A stretch of DNA of 64,000 nucleotides. Source: Nothophaeocryptopus gaeumannii (taxonomy: Eukaryota; Ascomycota; Dothideomycetes; Mycosphaerellales; Mycosphaerellaceae). A program made the translations under genes and the position numbers. This document shows, piece by piece, positions 43,591 to 54,662 of the stretch. The notes beneath the pieces are model-generated. The model was not told where the DNA came from, searched no databases, and saw only the letters and a list, made by a program, of their open reading frames with translations. Location: the NCBI GenBank assembly GCA_031771865.1, contig JASISA010000022.1:1674001-1738000 (forward strand), in the 5' to 3' direction. Position 1 is the first letter of the stretch. Every line of letters starts with the position of its first letter.

Positions 43591-46500
43591 TCACATAACC
43601 ACACAATTCTCCTCATCGTGTTTCTGATCCTTGCGCTTCAACCTCCCGTTCGCAGGCTCTTGTTTTGCGGAGCCCTTCGACTTCCCGCCTCCCTTCTTCA
43701 ATTCCTCTAGTCGCTCGATGGCTTTCGGGAAGCGGTGTGCTATTGTGCGAGTCAGCATTCATCCTCCATGATATTCTCATACGACATGCAACTTACAAGC
43801 CGCTCTCCCGTACCATTTCCTAGCCTCTTCCATACTCTTCGGACACCCAATGCCATTTTCGGTGAAGTAGCCCATGGCAAACATCGCCTTGGCAAGAGGT
43901 GGCTCCGAGCTGGCAGCCTTGCGGGCCCATAGGTATGCTTCGGTGTCGCTGTGTTCGAGAATGCCTTCGGCACCGGTGAGATACCAGCCCGATAGAGCGA
44001 GTTCTGCTTGGTGTTCGCCTTGAGCGGCTGCTTTCGTGTACCATGCGATACTCGAGCGGTTGTCGATAGGTAAACCAAGCGAACCATATTCGTGTGCTTG
44101 ACCTAAACGGAACTGACTGAATTTGTATTCAAGGTTGGCGGCTTGCTGAAAAAGCTCGCGAGCGTAGTTGTCGTCTGCAACGACTTTGTTGCGCACCTCT
44201 GGATTAGTGTTGCTGGATTCGTGCAACTTTGCGAGCTCGTGAAGGGCGTGCGGGTTGTCTTTGTCAGCCATCTCCGCGCCACGCTTGAGCCATATGATAG
44301 CTTCAGTGATGTTGCGTTGCTGTCCGAGCATGCCTTTCAGGAGCACAGCGCCGAGCTTGTACATTGCCGGGCCATCACCAAGAGCAGCTGCCCGGCGATA
44401 CCACTGCACAGCCTTGGGAAAGTCTCTTGAAGTACCGCCACCTTCTTCAGGGCCCATCTCGCAGCAGACAGCCGTTCGGTATGCTGCTTGAGGATGGCCT
44501 GCTTTGGCAGCTGCTTGATAAAGTTTGAATGCCTCTTTGGTATCGACTGCCAGACCCAGCATGCCTTGGCCGTAGCAGTCTGCAAGATAGAATTGAGCGT
44601 CGGTATATCCACCATGAACGAGACGCTTCAAGCGCTTGTCGGCCTCCAGGATGTATCTTTCACGATTCTTAGCAGTAGTCTTCTGATCAGCTCGACCACC
44701 TTCTGGAGCAAGAACCGTAGCAGCTTCAACCAGCTTCTTCACGTAAAGAAGTGTCTGCTTATTATTATTAGGACTAGCGTCAACCGCTGCTCTGAGACGG
44801 TCAAGCTCGGCATGAGTAACGGGCTGTGCGAAGTAGTCGAGAGAAGCCTGTCGCTGATGTGGAGTACCATTCGCTGGTGGGCCAGATCCACCGTAATTGC
44901 GCGCTGGAGGCGGCTTTGCAGGCTGTGGCTGTCCTGTCGCCATCAGACCTGGACGTATAGGTGTAGGATGATGAGGCAGGGCATCTGGGTTCTCTGACGG
45001 GGCTTGCTGCTCCGGAGCAGAGCGCTGCTGGGTCAAAGGCATGCCATTGGCCATACCTCCAGGTGCGCCCAATCCTGGTCGTGGAGGCGGCACACTACCG
45101 CCACGTTGAAATCCAGGATCCGATTGCACCGTCTGGTCAGTCTGCATGCGATCAAACTCAGGACGTTGTGGCGGATACCCTCCTCGTGGACCTGGACCAC
45201 CCGGCCCAAATCGCTGCGCTGGAGGAGGACCATTGCGATATGGCATGGGCCGACCATCATCTAGTGACCTTCTGACAGGCGGCTCATTTGCAAATGGGGC
45301 TCTGGGAGGTTGCATTTGCGGCGGGCCACGTTGAAGTCTCGGATCTTGACCAGGCGGACCTCGGTACTGCATATCATACTGACCCGGAGGTCCTGGAGTA
45401 GAGCTCCCATCGTAGCCACCGGTGGTCATGCCACGCCTTGGCGGGCCTCGAGGTCCTGGATGAGGTCCTATATGAGGTCCTGTATGAGGTCCACCAGGTT
45501 GGTATGTAGGTTGCCCATATCGTACATCAGGCAAAGACGAAGACTGTGGCAAGCCGTTATACACCGGTGGCATTGGCGGAGGCGGCTGGCTGGGTGCTGA
45601 TGCGGCCTCGCCACCAGCGAGATGTTTGTCTACAGTCTGATTGCGCTTGTGCAGCATTGATGTCTGGCTGGGAGCAGCAGAGTCAAAATCTGGCATTTCG
45701 GCCTCGATTTCCTCGTCTCGCGCAGTTGGTGCGCGTTTGAGAGAGCCAGGGCCCGGCGCGGGCGGCTCTGCTCCGTAGTCGTCGTAAATGCCTCCAAGAC
45801 TGGCAGATCTTCTTTCATCCTGCACCCAAGGCTTCTGAGGCCCACCAGCGTAGTCGTTCAAGATGGGTGCTGGAACACGTTCGGCCAGCGGACTGGAGAT
45901 TTGTTGCGGCGGCGGCGGATGCCGACTTTGCGATGTTGATGGTCTTTGCGGGACGTTTGCCGGGCTGAGCGGCTGATGATCATTATGCGCAGGGCGCTGA
46001 TACTGCTGCCGTGCCTGGCGTGTGTCGATGGGAGGAGGTCCGCACTGTTTTGGCAGAGTGTGAGAGACGGGCTGACCGGACTCATAACCTTGGTGGTACT
46101 GGGTTCCTGGTGCGTAAGCCGCACCATGCTGACCATTGAACTGTTGCGGCGGCCGCTTCGCTTTCGGGGGTGTCTGGCCTGCCACCATTGGCCACTGCTC
46201 TGGATACTGCTCTTCTACAGGAGTCGTCATGTGGCTCGGAGGTTGCCGCTGACCTTGCGCCATCTGAGCATAACCATGACTTCCTTGCTGAGTCTGGTGT
46301 GAAGCCCCATGCGCTTCTTCAAAGGAGAAACCTCGATCCATGTTTGGTCTTGGAGGAGGAGACTGAATATCTACAGAACCATTACCGTTGGTCTGGTAAC
46401 TGTTCTCACGCGTAGGCTGTGGCCTGTGACTGCTGGAAGTCGTTGGCCGACTGGCATGTCTATTACTGCCCTGATAGCTCTGAGCTTGCGATGTCTCGGA

Positions 46501-47199
46501 ATCCGGTCTATCTTTCTTCTTTTTTCCGAAGACCGGAAAGGCGTTGTCGAATGGAAGAACCTCAGGCGACATGGCCTCCGCCTTCATGCGTGCTTTCTCA
46601 CGCGCTTTCCATTCTTCCATGGAGCCCTTGCCGTCACCTCTTGGAGGAGCTTGTGATTGAGCTTGCTGCGGCGGTGGACGTTGCGCTGGCTCGCGCGGGG
46701 CGGCATACTGTTGGTGTTGCTGCTCATAATGATCTCTCGGCAGGCGACCTTGCGGCGGATGGACATTCTGTCTCGTTGCACCCCTTGGATCTCCTTGATA
46801 TGGCGCTGATCCTCTCGCTGGTGGCGGACCTCGCTGGCCTTGATGTGGTGCTTGTCCAGGTGGAGGCCCTCTTTGCGACGGGGCACGAGGCTGGTATCGA
46901 GGATCGTAGGAACGCTCTTGATGCTGCTGCTGATGTTGCGGCGCATACTGCTGAGGTCCACCATAGCCTCCATTGTACCCGTCATCATACCTCTGATTCA
47001 CCTGCTGATCATAACCATCGTATCCACCATACTGTTGCTGCTGCCCATAGCCATGCCCTTGATCGTACTGATCGTATGTGGCATTCGCGTACCCCGCATA
47101 GTCGCCGTATCCATTTTGCGCCGGTGGTTCAGGTTGCTGCATACGTTCGAGGTATTGCCGGCGTGGCGGTTCATACGAAGAATTGGGATCGTAAGCCAT
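43591..47199 (-). CDS. SKT5: Skt5/Chs4-type chitin synthase activator with Sel1 repeats and CaaX box
   Basis: Predicted exons 47199-43797 and 43739-43591 give 1183 residues; the 57-nt intron is GT-AG in phase 1. Residues 1-830 are Gln/Pro/Gly/Tyr-rich and disordered. Sel1-like repeats fill about 860-1130, for example DAQFYLADCYGQGMLGL, AFKLYQAAAKAGHPQAAYR and AVQWYRRAAALGDGPAMYKLG. The second exon adds a Lys-rich tail that ends in Cys-Val-Val-Met, a farnesylation CaaX box as in yeast Skt5/Chs4, which activates chitin synthase III (Chs3) at the plasma membrane and bud neck. If the intron is not removed the product stops after CKLHVV without the CaaX box. The frame runs past 47199 only via a GTG, so the ATG at 47199 (MAYDPNSS) is chosen. 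Confidence 0.9.
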
Positions 47200-48294
47200 G
47201 CTGCTGTTCTCCACACGCTGCAACACTTTTTGCGTTGTCGTTGCTGCCGACTTCGATATCTACAGCATTGTCGGGGCAGTCCTCGATAGGTCTTGTGATC
47301 AAGTGAATGTTGGAGCGCACATTTGGTGGGTCTTTGTAAGGCACAAGGTCGGCGGCGGTGGGCTCGCAGGATGGTCGGAAATATGCAATGGGTTCAGCGC
47401 GACATGGGCTGGGATGTTGCTCGAACGGGCTGGGGCCTCGAAGGGCGGCTGCTCGGGTGGATTGGTTTCAGACAGAGTGGTCGAACCAAGTCGCAGGGCC
47501 CCTCTCGCCGTGATGGGAAGACTCCGACACTTGAGGCTGAGACACACCGAGTGTCGTAGGGAATGTGGTCAGAGTTGGGAGGAAGTCTTCCTCATAGACT
47601 GTCGCATGACCAGCAATCCACCACCAGAGAGCCAACGATTTCGCCCCAGCCAGGAACGCGCCTGACTAGCCCGGCGGGTGTGGCTGTGCGAGTGGCGTCG
47701 CAGTCAGCGTCAACGTCCATTCGCTCGCTCTGCCGCTGGTCAAACAAGTCGGTGGTGGTATATCGAGTGGTATATCGAGTGGCCCCGTGACATGGATAAC
47801 TGAAAGAGAAGCAACGTGAAGCGGGACAGCCTTGCTCACGTCTGTTTGCGCAGGAGCGAGAACGTTGGCAGGAGGATGGAGGCGCCTCTGCAGTCGATAT
47901 TTGGTAAGTAAGGACTTCGAGAATGCTATCCCGATAAGGTATTAGTCTAGCCTGGAAGAAATATCTTTACAGGTCCTCTCTGCGCTATTCAGTAGTCAAC
48001 CACCTGCTTCAAGTCTACCTTCGTCTCCTGAAATCCGACCTCATGCTTCATGCATTGCATTCCGATCTCTGCATTCAAATCCGTGATCGCGTTCAAGCCA
48101 GGCCAACGTCCGTCTGGCCCTACATGTTACAATCCACCCAAGAGGCGCTCTCGGGGCGATAGCGGCCACTGAACACCGATAAGACTGCCGCCACGCGTCC
48201 AACCATACCGAGACGTCGAGGTAGGTAGGCGTCAACAATCATCGCATTCTCTGTCCTACGGATTGGCAGCATCATCTCCTGCTATGCCACGACC
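47200..48294. other. divergent promoter region, 1095 bp
   Basis: Lies between SKT5 (leftward) and the secreted glycoprotein gene (rightward). It holds a small direct duplication of a 12-nt unit (GGTATATCGAGT) at 47757-47780. Open frames look like chance. Confidence 0.5.
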
Positions 48295-50320
48295 ATGTTT
48301 TGTGGGCTGCTGATATTTGCCTTCTCCCTTGCGATAGCCGCAGGCTCGTGCCATCAGAAGCAACAAGTACTCCAAATCCACGAGGATATCTCCTACCCTA
48401 AGCTGAACTTCTCTTCAGTCTCGCCACTCGTCTTCCACTCGACCTTCTCACTTCTCCAACAATGGCCGAACACCTTCTTCACCTCCGGCCATACAGTCGC
48501 ACCTTGCACAATACCGAAACTGACGAATCTCTACCATGCGCACCAAAATGCTAGCTTCCCCGACAGCCCAGAATGGTTCGCCTTCGACGCGTCGATGGCA
48601 TACTCCGTTCTCGGAGGGCTCCCAGACAGCCATCTCTTGACGTTCAGGACGACGAGAGACGTCGAATGCCTTTACTTCGATGGCACAAGCGCTGCCCTTA
48701 TGGACCCAGGGAGCATGGACACGCAAATGCTGGTATTGTACAATGACTCCGATAACATTCCCAGCGATCCAATTTTTCGGCCACCAGGGAGACTGCCACA
48801 CAACGGCAGCTACCTCTATCCTCCTGGCTATGGTTACAGAGGTCCACCCCGAGGCTTCAACCCCTTGCAAGCTGAATATGACCGCGCCACGGGATTGTGC
48901 AGCTTCATCAGGGAGAAGAACCTTGGCGGCCCTGGCTGGGGCTTTGAAGGCATCGTCAGGATGAATGCAGCCTTCGAGCTCATCTGGTGCAATTTCACCT
49001 CGCCTTCAGCGGAACTGGTGTCCTGGCTCAACATCTCAGCACCTTTGGTAGAAGGGCAAGCTTCGCGCTGGGAAATCGATGTCCTGGACTATGGCGGTGA
49101 TGCTCCAGCAAAGCCACCACGACGTGGTCGACCTGGCGGACGCGTCTCACATGGACCTTTTCGAGGCCGGAGCGCATATGATTGGTTCCTCGCCGCTGTC
49201 AGAACTTACGGATTCGCTGGGGGCCAACTTGGGCGTGGAGAAGCGAGAGTTCGCATCGAGAGCTGTGGCCTGCTCAGTTTCTACGATCCTTTACTGACTC
49301 ATCAGATGCACGCGCGCACAACGTCGGAAAGAGCAACTTTGAACCTGACGTCTGAAGGCTACTGGATCGCTCCCGGTAATGCGTCTGATCGACAACCTGC
49401 ACTGAAGGCTCTAGGCCGCCGTCGTCGATTTCAGCGCCCCGCGAATGTCAGTGAGTCCGACGGAGAGCGCATTCAGCCGGAACTCGAACAGCGGATGTGC
49501 GATGTCCTCGATCCGGAAGCAATAAGATGCAGTGGGATTGATTGGGTTCTAGTGGCGCAGACGATTGTCGCCGACTACAGTTCAGACCTATTCGAGCTAC
49601 GAGGCCTCCTTTCATCTTCGGCCCCTACGACGAATATCACCGAACTTCGCACATGGTTAGCCAACATCCGCGGTCCGGCACATTACTTCTACATGCCCTT
49701 CTACGAGTACCCTACATTTGAAAAATGGAATCTAGAAACAGCATTTTCCATCCACCACCCGAATTCCCGGACAGCGCTGGATCGCTGCACGACCCAACAC
49801 GGCAATTTCAGCCCTCATAATCGACTGAACCCATCCGAATCCCTAACCTCCTCTTCCATCACCCACGTCCTCTCCGGAATCTGCTCCTCCCTCCTTCCCC
49901 TCTTCCTCTCCACAGAAACCCTCTGGCTCACCAACTTCAACAACGCTTCCCATCCGCCACCTCTCACCCCATCCCTCCTCCATACCCTCAACAGAACCCT
50001 CACGCCTGCCCTCCACTCTCTCGAAGAATTAATGGCCTGGCTCGGATGGGAAGAACAATGGACTACCTGCACTCCGGCTTGCGAGCAGGGTCAGGTATGT
50101 GCGATTCCGATCTGGCCGGTGGTGAGTTTCCCGCTAGGTGAAAGCGTCCTGCTGGTTTGAGACACTTACTAACCCTTTCACCTATCCCAAACAGATGGGA
50201 ATAGGACATTTCAGTGGACCAGATGGAGGGTTTAGCTCGGCGCCAGAGACGACAGAGGGAGGATGGTTGGGGACGAGCTGTGTGGATTTTGAACATGGGT
50301 GGGGGTACAGGTTTGGGTAG
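48295..50320 (+). CDS. secreted or lumenal glycoprotein of unknown function
   Basis: Predicted exons 48295-50121 and 50195-50320 give 650 residues; the 73-nt intron (GTGAGT, ACTAAC branch, CAG) is in phase 0. A signal peptide (MFCGLLIFAFSLAIAAGSC) starts the protein. About a dozen N-glycosylation sequons (NFS, NAS, NGS, NFT, NIS, NLT, NVS, NIT, NRT) and spaced cysteines indicate an extracellular or ER-lumenal chain. Recognisable blocks are ECLYFDGTSAALMDPGSMD, CSFIREKNLGGPGWGFEGIVRMN, and a Cys-rich end CTPACEQGQVCAIPIWPV joined by the splice to a TSCVDFEHGWGYRFG terminus. No transmembrane anchor or catalytic motif is recognised. The conserved pattern of a long ectodomain looks like a pan-fungal hypothetical family. 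Confidence 0.78.
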
Positions 50321-50324
50321 GGGT

Positions 50325-50418
50325 GAGGGATGAGGGATGAGGGATGAGGGATGAGGGATGAGGGATGAGGGATGAGGGATGAGGGATGAGGGATGAGGGA
50401 TGAGGGATGAGGGATGAG
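50325..50418 (+). repeat. 7-nt tandem repeat GAGGGAT, about 13.4 copies
   Basis: A perfect heptanucleotide array of 94 nt begins 5 nt after the stop codon of the glycoprotein gene. Guanine triplets recur every 7 nt with 4-nt ATGA loops on the coding strand, so the transcript would contain a G-quadruplex-forming 3' UTR. Confidence 0.95.
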
Positions 50419-50745
50419 AGAGATGAGTGGTAATAGCGATGGGATTTGGAAATTGATAGGAAGACAGGAGGTCTTTTGAGAGATGAGAGAGGAGTTGGGT
50501 GGCTTGTGGATCGGGGGTTTTTGATATGAGACAGGTGTTGAGGGCATGCGAGACTTTGTCGTGATACTCAATTATGACATAAAATATTGGATTTGATATG
50601 AGACAGACACCCCTTTTTCTCAACAAGACAGTCTGAGCATCCGCGCGTCCACCACTGGTCTTCCATTAAACGGCGATGAGGTAACGCCCATTCGTGCCAG
50701 CTCCGTACACACAGTAGCTTTAGCATTTCTTTGTTCCCATTCAGA

Positions 50746-51849
50746 ATGTTGTCAACAACGAGAGGCCATACCAAGATGCCGCATGTGGCTAGCTTTTTCG
50801 ACAAAGAAAACGTGCCGACGACTTACCTCAGTCGCAAGCAGATCCCAACAGCACCTTACCATGCAGCAGCAACTCCACAAGATTTCTACAGCCTCACTAT
50901 GCCAACATCCACAAGAAGAGGCCGAGGAGCAGCAGCAGGAGGAGTGACATCAGGAGGCCGTGTAGAAAAGGCTCCGCCGAAAGGTCCATCGCGAGGCAGG
51001 GGTAGACCCAGAGGCCGAGGAGCACCAGGAGCAAGAACCGCAGGCCCAAGACGCGGAAAGAATGCAAAAGAAGATAGATCAAGATCCCATTCAAGACCAG
51101 AACCCATCCAGGTACCAGATCCAGTCCAAAAATTCGAAGCAGCTCCCGAACCCAAGACCCCTCGCGTCCCACGCATCTTGAACGAACTCTGGGAAAGCAC
51201 AATCGCCTCTCTAGCCTTCGTGGGATATGGCAGCCTCGATACAGACGATGACACGAATATTGTCGCCTTGAACCTGATCGACCATATCATCCAAGAAGAG
51301 AACTGGAACCCCGCCCTCTCGCAGAACAAGCTAAGCGCAGCATGTTTCCTCTTCGCGAGTCGTCTCACCGGTAAGGCGAATACGGCCGAAGAGATCTCGA
51401 CGAGTTTTGAGCGTGATGCGGAGTTGTATGCTTCTGCGTATCTAAGTATGATGGCTGGGCCGAAATATGCGGATGATTACACGACTCGGTGGAGGATTGC
51501 GCAGGCGTTGAAGGTGGCTCCAGAAAATGTTGAATTTGGTTATAGGATTTTGTGGGAGCAGAGGGATGGTTTGAGAGAGCTTGTTGGAAAATATGCAGAT
51601 CGGTTGGAGAGGTTGCCTATTCAGAAAGAAGCGAATGTTGTGGGGGGTACGGCCGAAGAAGAGCAGATGCCTCAGGAAGTAATAGAGACGACTTTCGCAG
51701 AAGAGATTGATCCGGAGGATGTAGCCGCTTTGGTGGAACAGCATCAAGAAGTGGAGGAAGCTCACACAGCGGGCGTGAATAGTCTGCCGCCTGTCAGCCC
51801 GTTCATCGAGCTGGATGACTTCGAGACCAGCGTGGAGGAGAACGAGTAG
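50746..51849 (+). CDS. Arg/Gly-rich protein with a possible cyclin-like helical domain
   Basis: Single exon, 367 residues from the ATG at 50746 (MLSTTRGHTK). The frame begins only 15 nt earlier at a TTG. Residues 50-120 are basic and Arg/Gly/Ala/Pro-rich (GRGRPRGRGAPGARTAGPRRGK), suggesting nucleic-acid binding. Residues about 145-285 are helical with IASLAFVGYGSLDTDDDTN, KLSAACFLFASRLTGKANTA, EEISTSF and ELYASAYLSM. The spacing of a buried helix followed by an EI-starting helix recalls the TFIIB/cyclin-box fold, but this is only a resemblance. The C-terminus is acidic. No recognised family name. Start alternatives further in are the ATG of MPHVASFF and of MPTSTRRG. Confidence 0.7.
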   Translation: MLSTTRGHTKMPHVASFFDKENVPTTYLSRKQIPTAPYHAAATPQDFYSLTMPTSTRRGRGAAAGGVTSGGRVEKAPPKGPSRGRGRPRGRGAPGARTAGPRRGKNAKEDRSRSHSRPEPIQVPDPVQKFEAAPEPKTPRVPRILNELWESTIASLAFVGYGSLDTDDDTNIVALNLIDHIIQEENWNPALSQNKLSAACFLFASRLTGKANTAEEISTSFERDAELYASAYLSMMAGPKYADDYTTRWRIAQALKVAPENVEFGYRILWEQRDGLRELVGKYADRLERLPIQKEANVVGGTAEEEQMPQEVIETTFAEEIDPEDVAALVEQHQEVEEAHTAGVNSLPPVSPFIELDDFETSVEENE

Positions 51850-52748
51850 TCAGCAGTATGCAGCAATAATGGGAGGCCTTGGCCTAGGAACCGCAGATAC
51901 ATCGTCAGCGCGTCCGCTGTTGCTTTCCAATAGCCTACCTCGCCAGCTCGTTTGCACTGAATTGGAGCTTGTCGGTATCTTGGACATTCTTTCTCCGCAA
52001 GCAGCTGCGGATTGCATACGGCCGGATGGAGATGTGGTGGCAAAGCGGTTGACCAGCATTGAGGCAGCGAGATTCGCCGGTTTGATACAGCATCTGCCTG
52101 TCACTGCAGGATGGGATACTACGTCAAGCGTGAAGCGCAGAAGAAAAGATCATGCTGATGATGTGGAGTTTGGCGGAGAGTGTTCTATCTTGAGACAAGG
52201 AAGCCGCAATTTAGAGTTTCGGGCGCTGCACAGCCGCATCGGGAGGCGTTGTCGCCGCTCCGCTCGGGCATCTTGAGGAAAGAAGCAGGCGCAGGGACTG
52301 AGACTGGTTGGAGCAGCAGGCGCCGTTGAAACAATACGACTTGACTAGTTAAGGGTCAAGAACCAGCCTGTCTCACATTTCTTACAACACACAGACTCCT
52401 TCTCGCAATTGCTCAAAACACATAGCATTTGGCCAACCAGTACGCATTGAACAGCACAATATACCAGGATACAGAGGGATAGAGAGACACATCCCGGGCC
52501 CAGGAGCAGGAGCAGCATCTCAGGAGTAGACAGCCAAAGCAACCCTCCTCGGACTCCTCAGGCACACACCACAGCCAGTCAGGCGCCAGGATAATGGCGG
52601 TAAGTCGTGTGCTGAGACCGGATCGTATGACGGCTCCAGGCGACAGCAGTTGCAATCAACGCCGCCCTTCAAAAGGGAGGAACGAGGCATTGGATCGCAG
52701 AATTGCAGCCCCATACGCATACCGCCTAGCTGAACATCGCGGCTGACC
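51850..52748. other. intergenic region, 899 bp
   Basis: Promoter and leader of the syntaxin gene and 3' flank of the preceding gene. A rightward frame of 135 codons from the ATG at 51869 to 52276 has protein-like composition (ELVGILDILSPQAAADCIRP) but no recognised homology, so it is listed only as a possibility. Confidence 0.4.
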
Positions 52749-53812
52749 ATGTCTCTTCGCCCACAGTACAACAACAACTACGGTGGAGGCTACGGCAACT
52801 CCAATCCTTACGATAACGCAGGCGGCTATAGTAACCCGCCCCCAGCATATGGGCAACAAGCATACGGCAGTGGCAGCGGCCAGAATGTCGAGATGCAGCC
52901 GCTCACGCACAATGGCGCGCCATACTCAGCAACCCCCGAACCACAACGCGACCCCAACCAAACATTGAACGACTGCCGCGCAGTTGGACGGGCCATTGAT
53001 GACCTCGAGAACCGTCTCGCCGAACTACAACGCCTCCAGCGCACCTTCGTCTCCGGAACAGGAGCCTCTAACAAAGACGTGGACGCGCTGAGTGCAGATA
53101 TCATGAGCGGATACCGCGGACTGGCAGATCGCGTGAAGAGGATCAAGGGACAGCCAGACGCAAACGCCCCGCGAAACAAGGCCCAAGTGGAAGCACTGGA
53201 CCGCAGGATACGCAAGGCCATCAACCAATACCAACAAGTAGAGTCGCAATTCCGCAAGGAGGTGCAAGACCAGCAACGCCGCCAATACCTCATTGTGCGC
53301 CCAGACGCGACTGAGTCAGAAATCAGAGAAGCCACACAGGATGGCGGCGACACGCAGATCTTCCAACAGGCGCTTCTGAACGCCGACCGAAGAGGTCAGG
53401 CACAGAGCACGCTGCGCAATGTGCAGCAACGCCACGATGCGATCCAGCAGATTGAGAAGACTATGATTGAGTTACAACAGCTGTTCCAAGACTTGGACGC
53501 TATTATCGTCCAGCAAGAGGCGCCTGTCATGGCGATTGAGCGGAAGGCGGAGGAAACACATACCCATCTTGAGGCTGGAAACGTGCACGTGGACAAGGCT
53601 GTCAACAGTGCGCGTGCCGCCAGGAAGAAGAAGTGGATTTGCTTGGGTATCGTTGGTAAGTCAAAAGTATACAGGAGGAGGAGAACGTGGAGAAGGCTAA
53701 TTCGGATACTATAGTCGCCATCATTATCATCATCATCCTCATCGTCATCATCTACGGCGCGACTGCAGGCGGCTGGTTCAAGAGCAACAACAACAACGGC
53801 ACCCAGCAATAG
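52749..53812 (+). CDS. plasma-membrane syntaxin (Sso1/2-type t-SNARE)
   Basis: Predicted exons 52749-53655 and 53715-53812 give 334 residues; the 59-nt GT-AG intron is in phase 1 and separates the SNARE helix from the anchor. Residues 1-60 are Gly/Asn/Tyr/Pro-rich. The Habc bundle spans about 75-200 (VGRAIDDLENRLAELQRLQR). The Qa-SNARE motif follows (AQSTLRNVQQRHDAIQQIEKT, IELQQLFQDLDAIIVQQEAPV) with the central glutamine in QDLDAIIVQQE. Exon 2 supplies the isoleucine-rich transmembrane anchor and a short extracellular Asn-rich tail. Family members mediate fusion of secretory vesicles with the plasma membrane. The start is in an ACCATG context. Confidence 0.95.
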
Positions 53813-54662
53813 AGGAAGACGAGAGATCACGAGCTACTTGTGTGGCACCCCGTTTGTGGTCATTGGATACCCCAGGATATGACAAGCAAGCAAACAAACA
53901 AAAGCTTTGTCTTGCCAGATATTCTGTTTTGTATACTAGATAGCGCCGGCGTTTTCCATTTCCAGGATGAACGGAAAACTGGGTCAGGCGGGAATACGTG
54001 TCGTATTAGGTTCACAGTCAGTAGTTGGGCATTAGCATATCTTAATCGAAAGTTGTATACATTCAAGAATGGAAGAAATCGATAAATGACCCTCTTCATG
54101 TGCCGCCAAGACCGGAGCTTAGGGTCAGACGATTTACTCCTACTTCACGAAACTGCAATATAAAGGTGAAGTTGGTCAAATTATGCTCACTCTCCGCTCT
54201 TTGGATTCCATGAGGGTATAACGTAATACATACGAAATTACATGGTTTGTTCATGAGTTTTGGGCAATTAGGAGAAAGTAGTTCAAGTCAGACAGTATTT
54301 GCAATTCTTTAGTCTTGCAGTTGGTAGTCTAGTATCCATCAGGGTCGATGAACGGTAAAGAAGCGAGAAGGTGGAATGCAGACGTGATCAAATGTGATAT
54401 TATCACTCTTTCACTCTTCATGGCGCCGTATCTGCTCTCTGCTCTGCCCTGCTCTCGCGAATCTATCAGTCTATTCTATCGAACGCCTTCCATGCTCAAC
54501 GCATTTCCATTTTATCGTCTCTGCTCTAAAACCCCAAAACATCCAACCAGGCAAGTACCGCTCTCAAACGCCTCTCAGACTGCGGGCCAAAGCTGACACC
54601 GGAGAAGTCTCCACGCCGAGAACGCCATGCAGGAAAACAACAACTCCTCTTGATGCATCACT
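53813..54662. other. convergent intergenic region, 850 bp
   Basis: 3' flanks of the syntaxin and NEW1 genes. AT-rich relative to the rest of the window, especially 53.9-54.3 kb. No gene seen. Confidence 0.55.

Noticed and set aside
46419..47306. 295-codon rightward frame
   Set aside because: Antisense to the Gln/Pro-rich part of the SKT5 homologue.
50063..50626. 187-codon leftward frame with a repeated HPSSLIP peptide
   Set aside because: Translation of the 7-nt tandem repeat, whose three-frame period gives a 7-residue repeat; not a gene.
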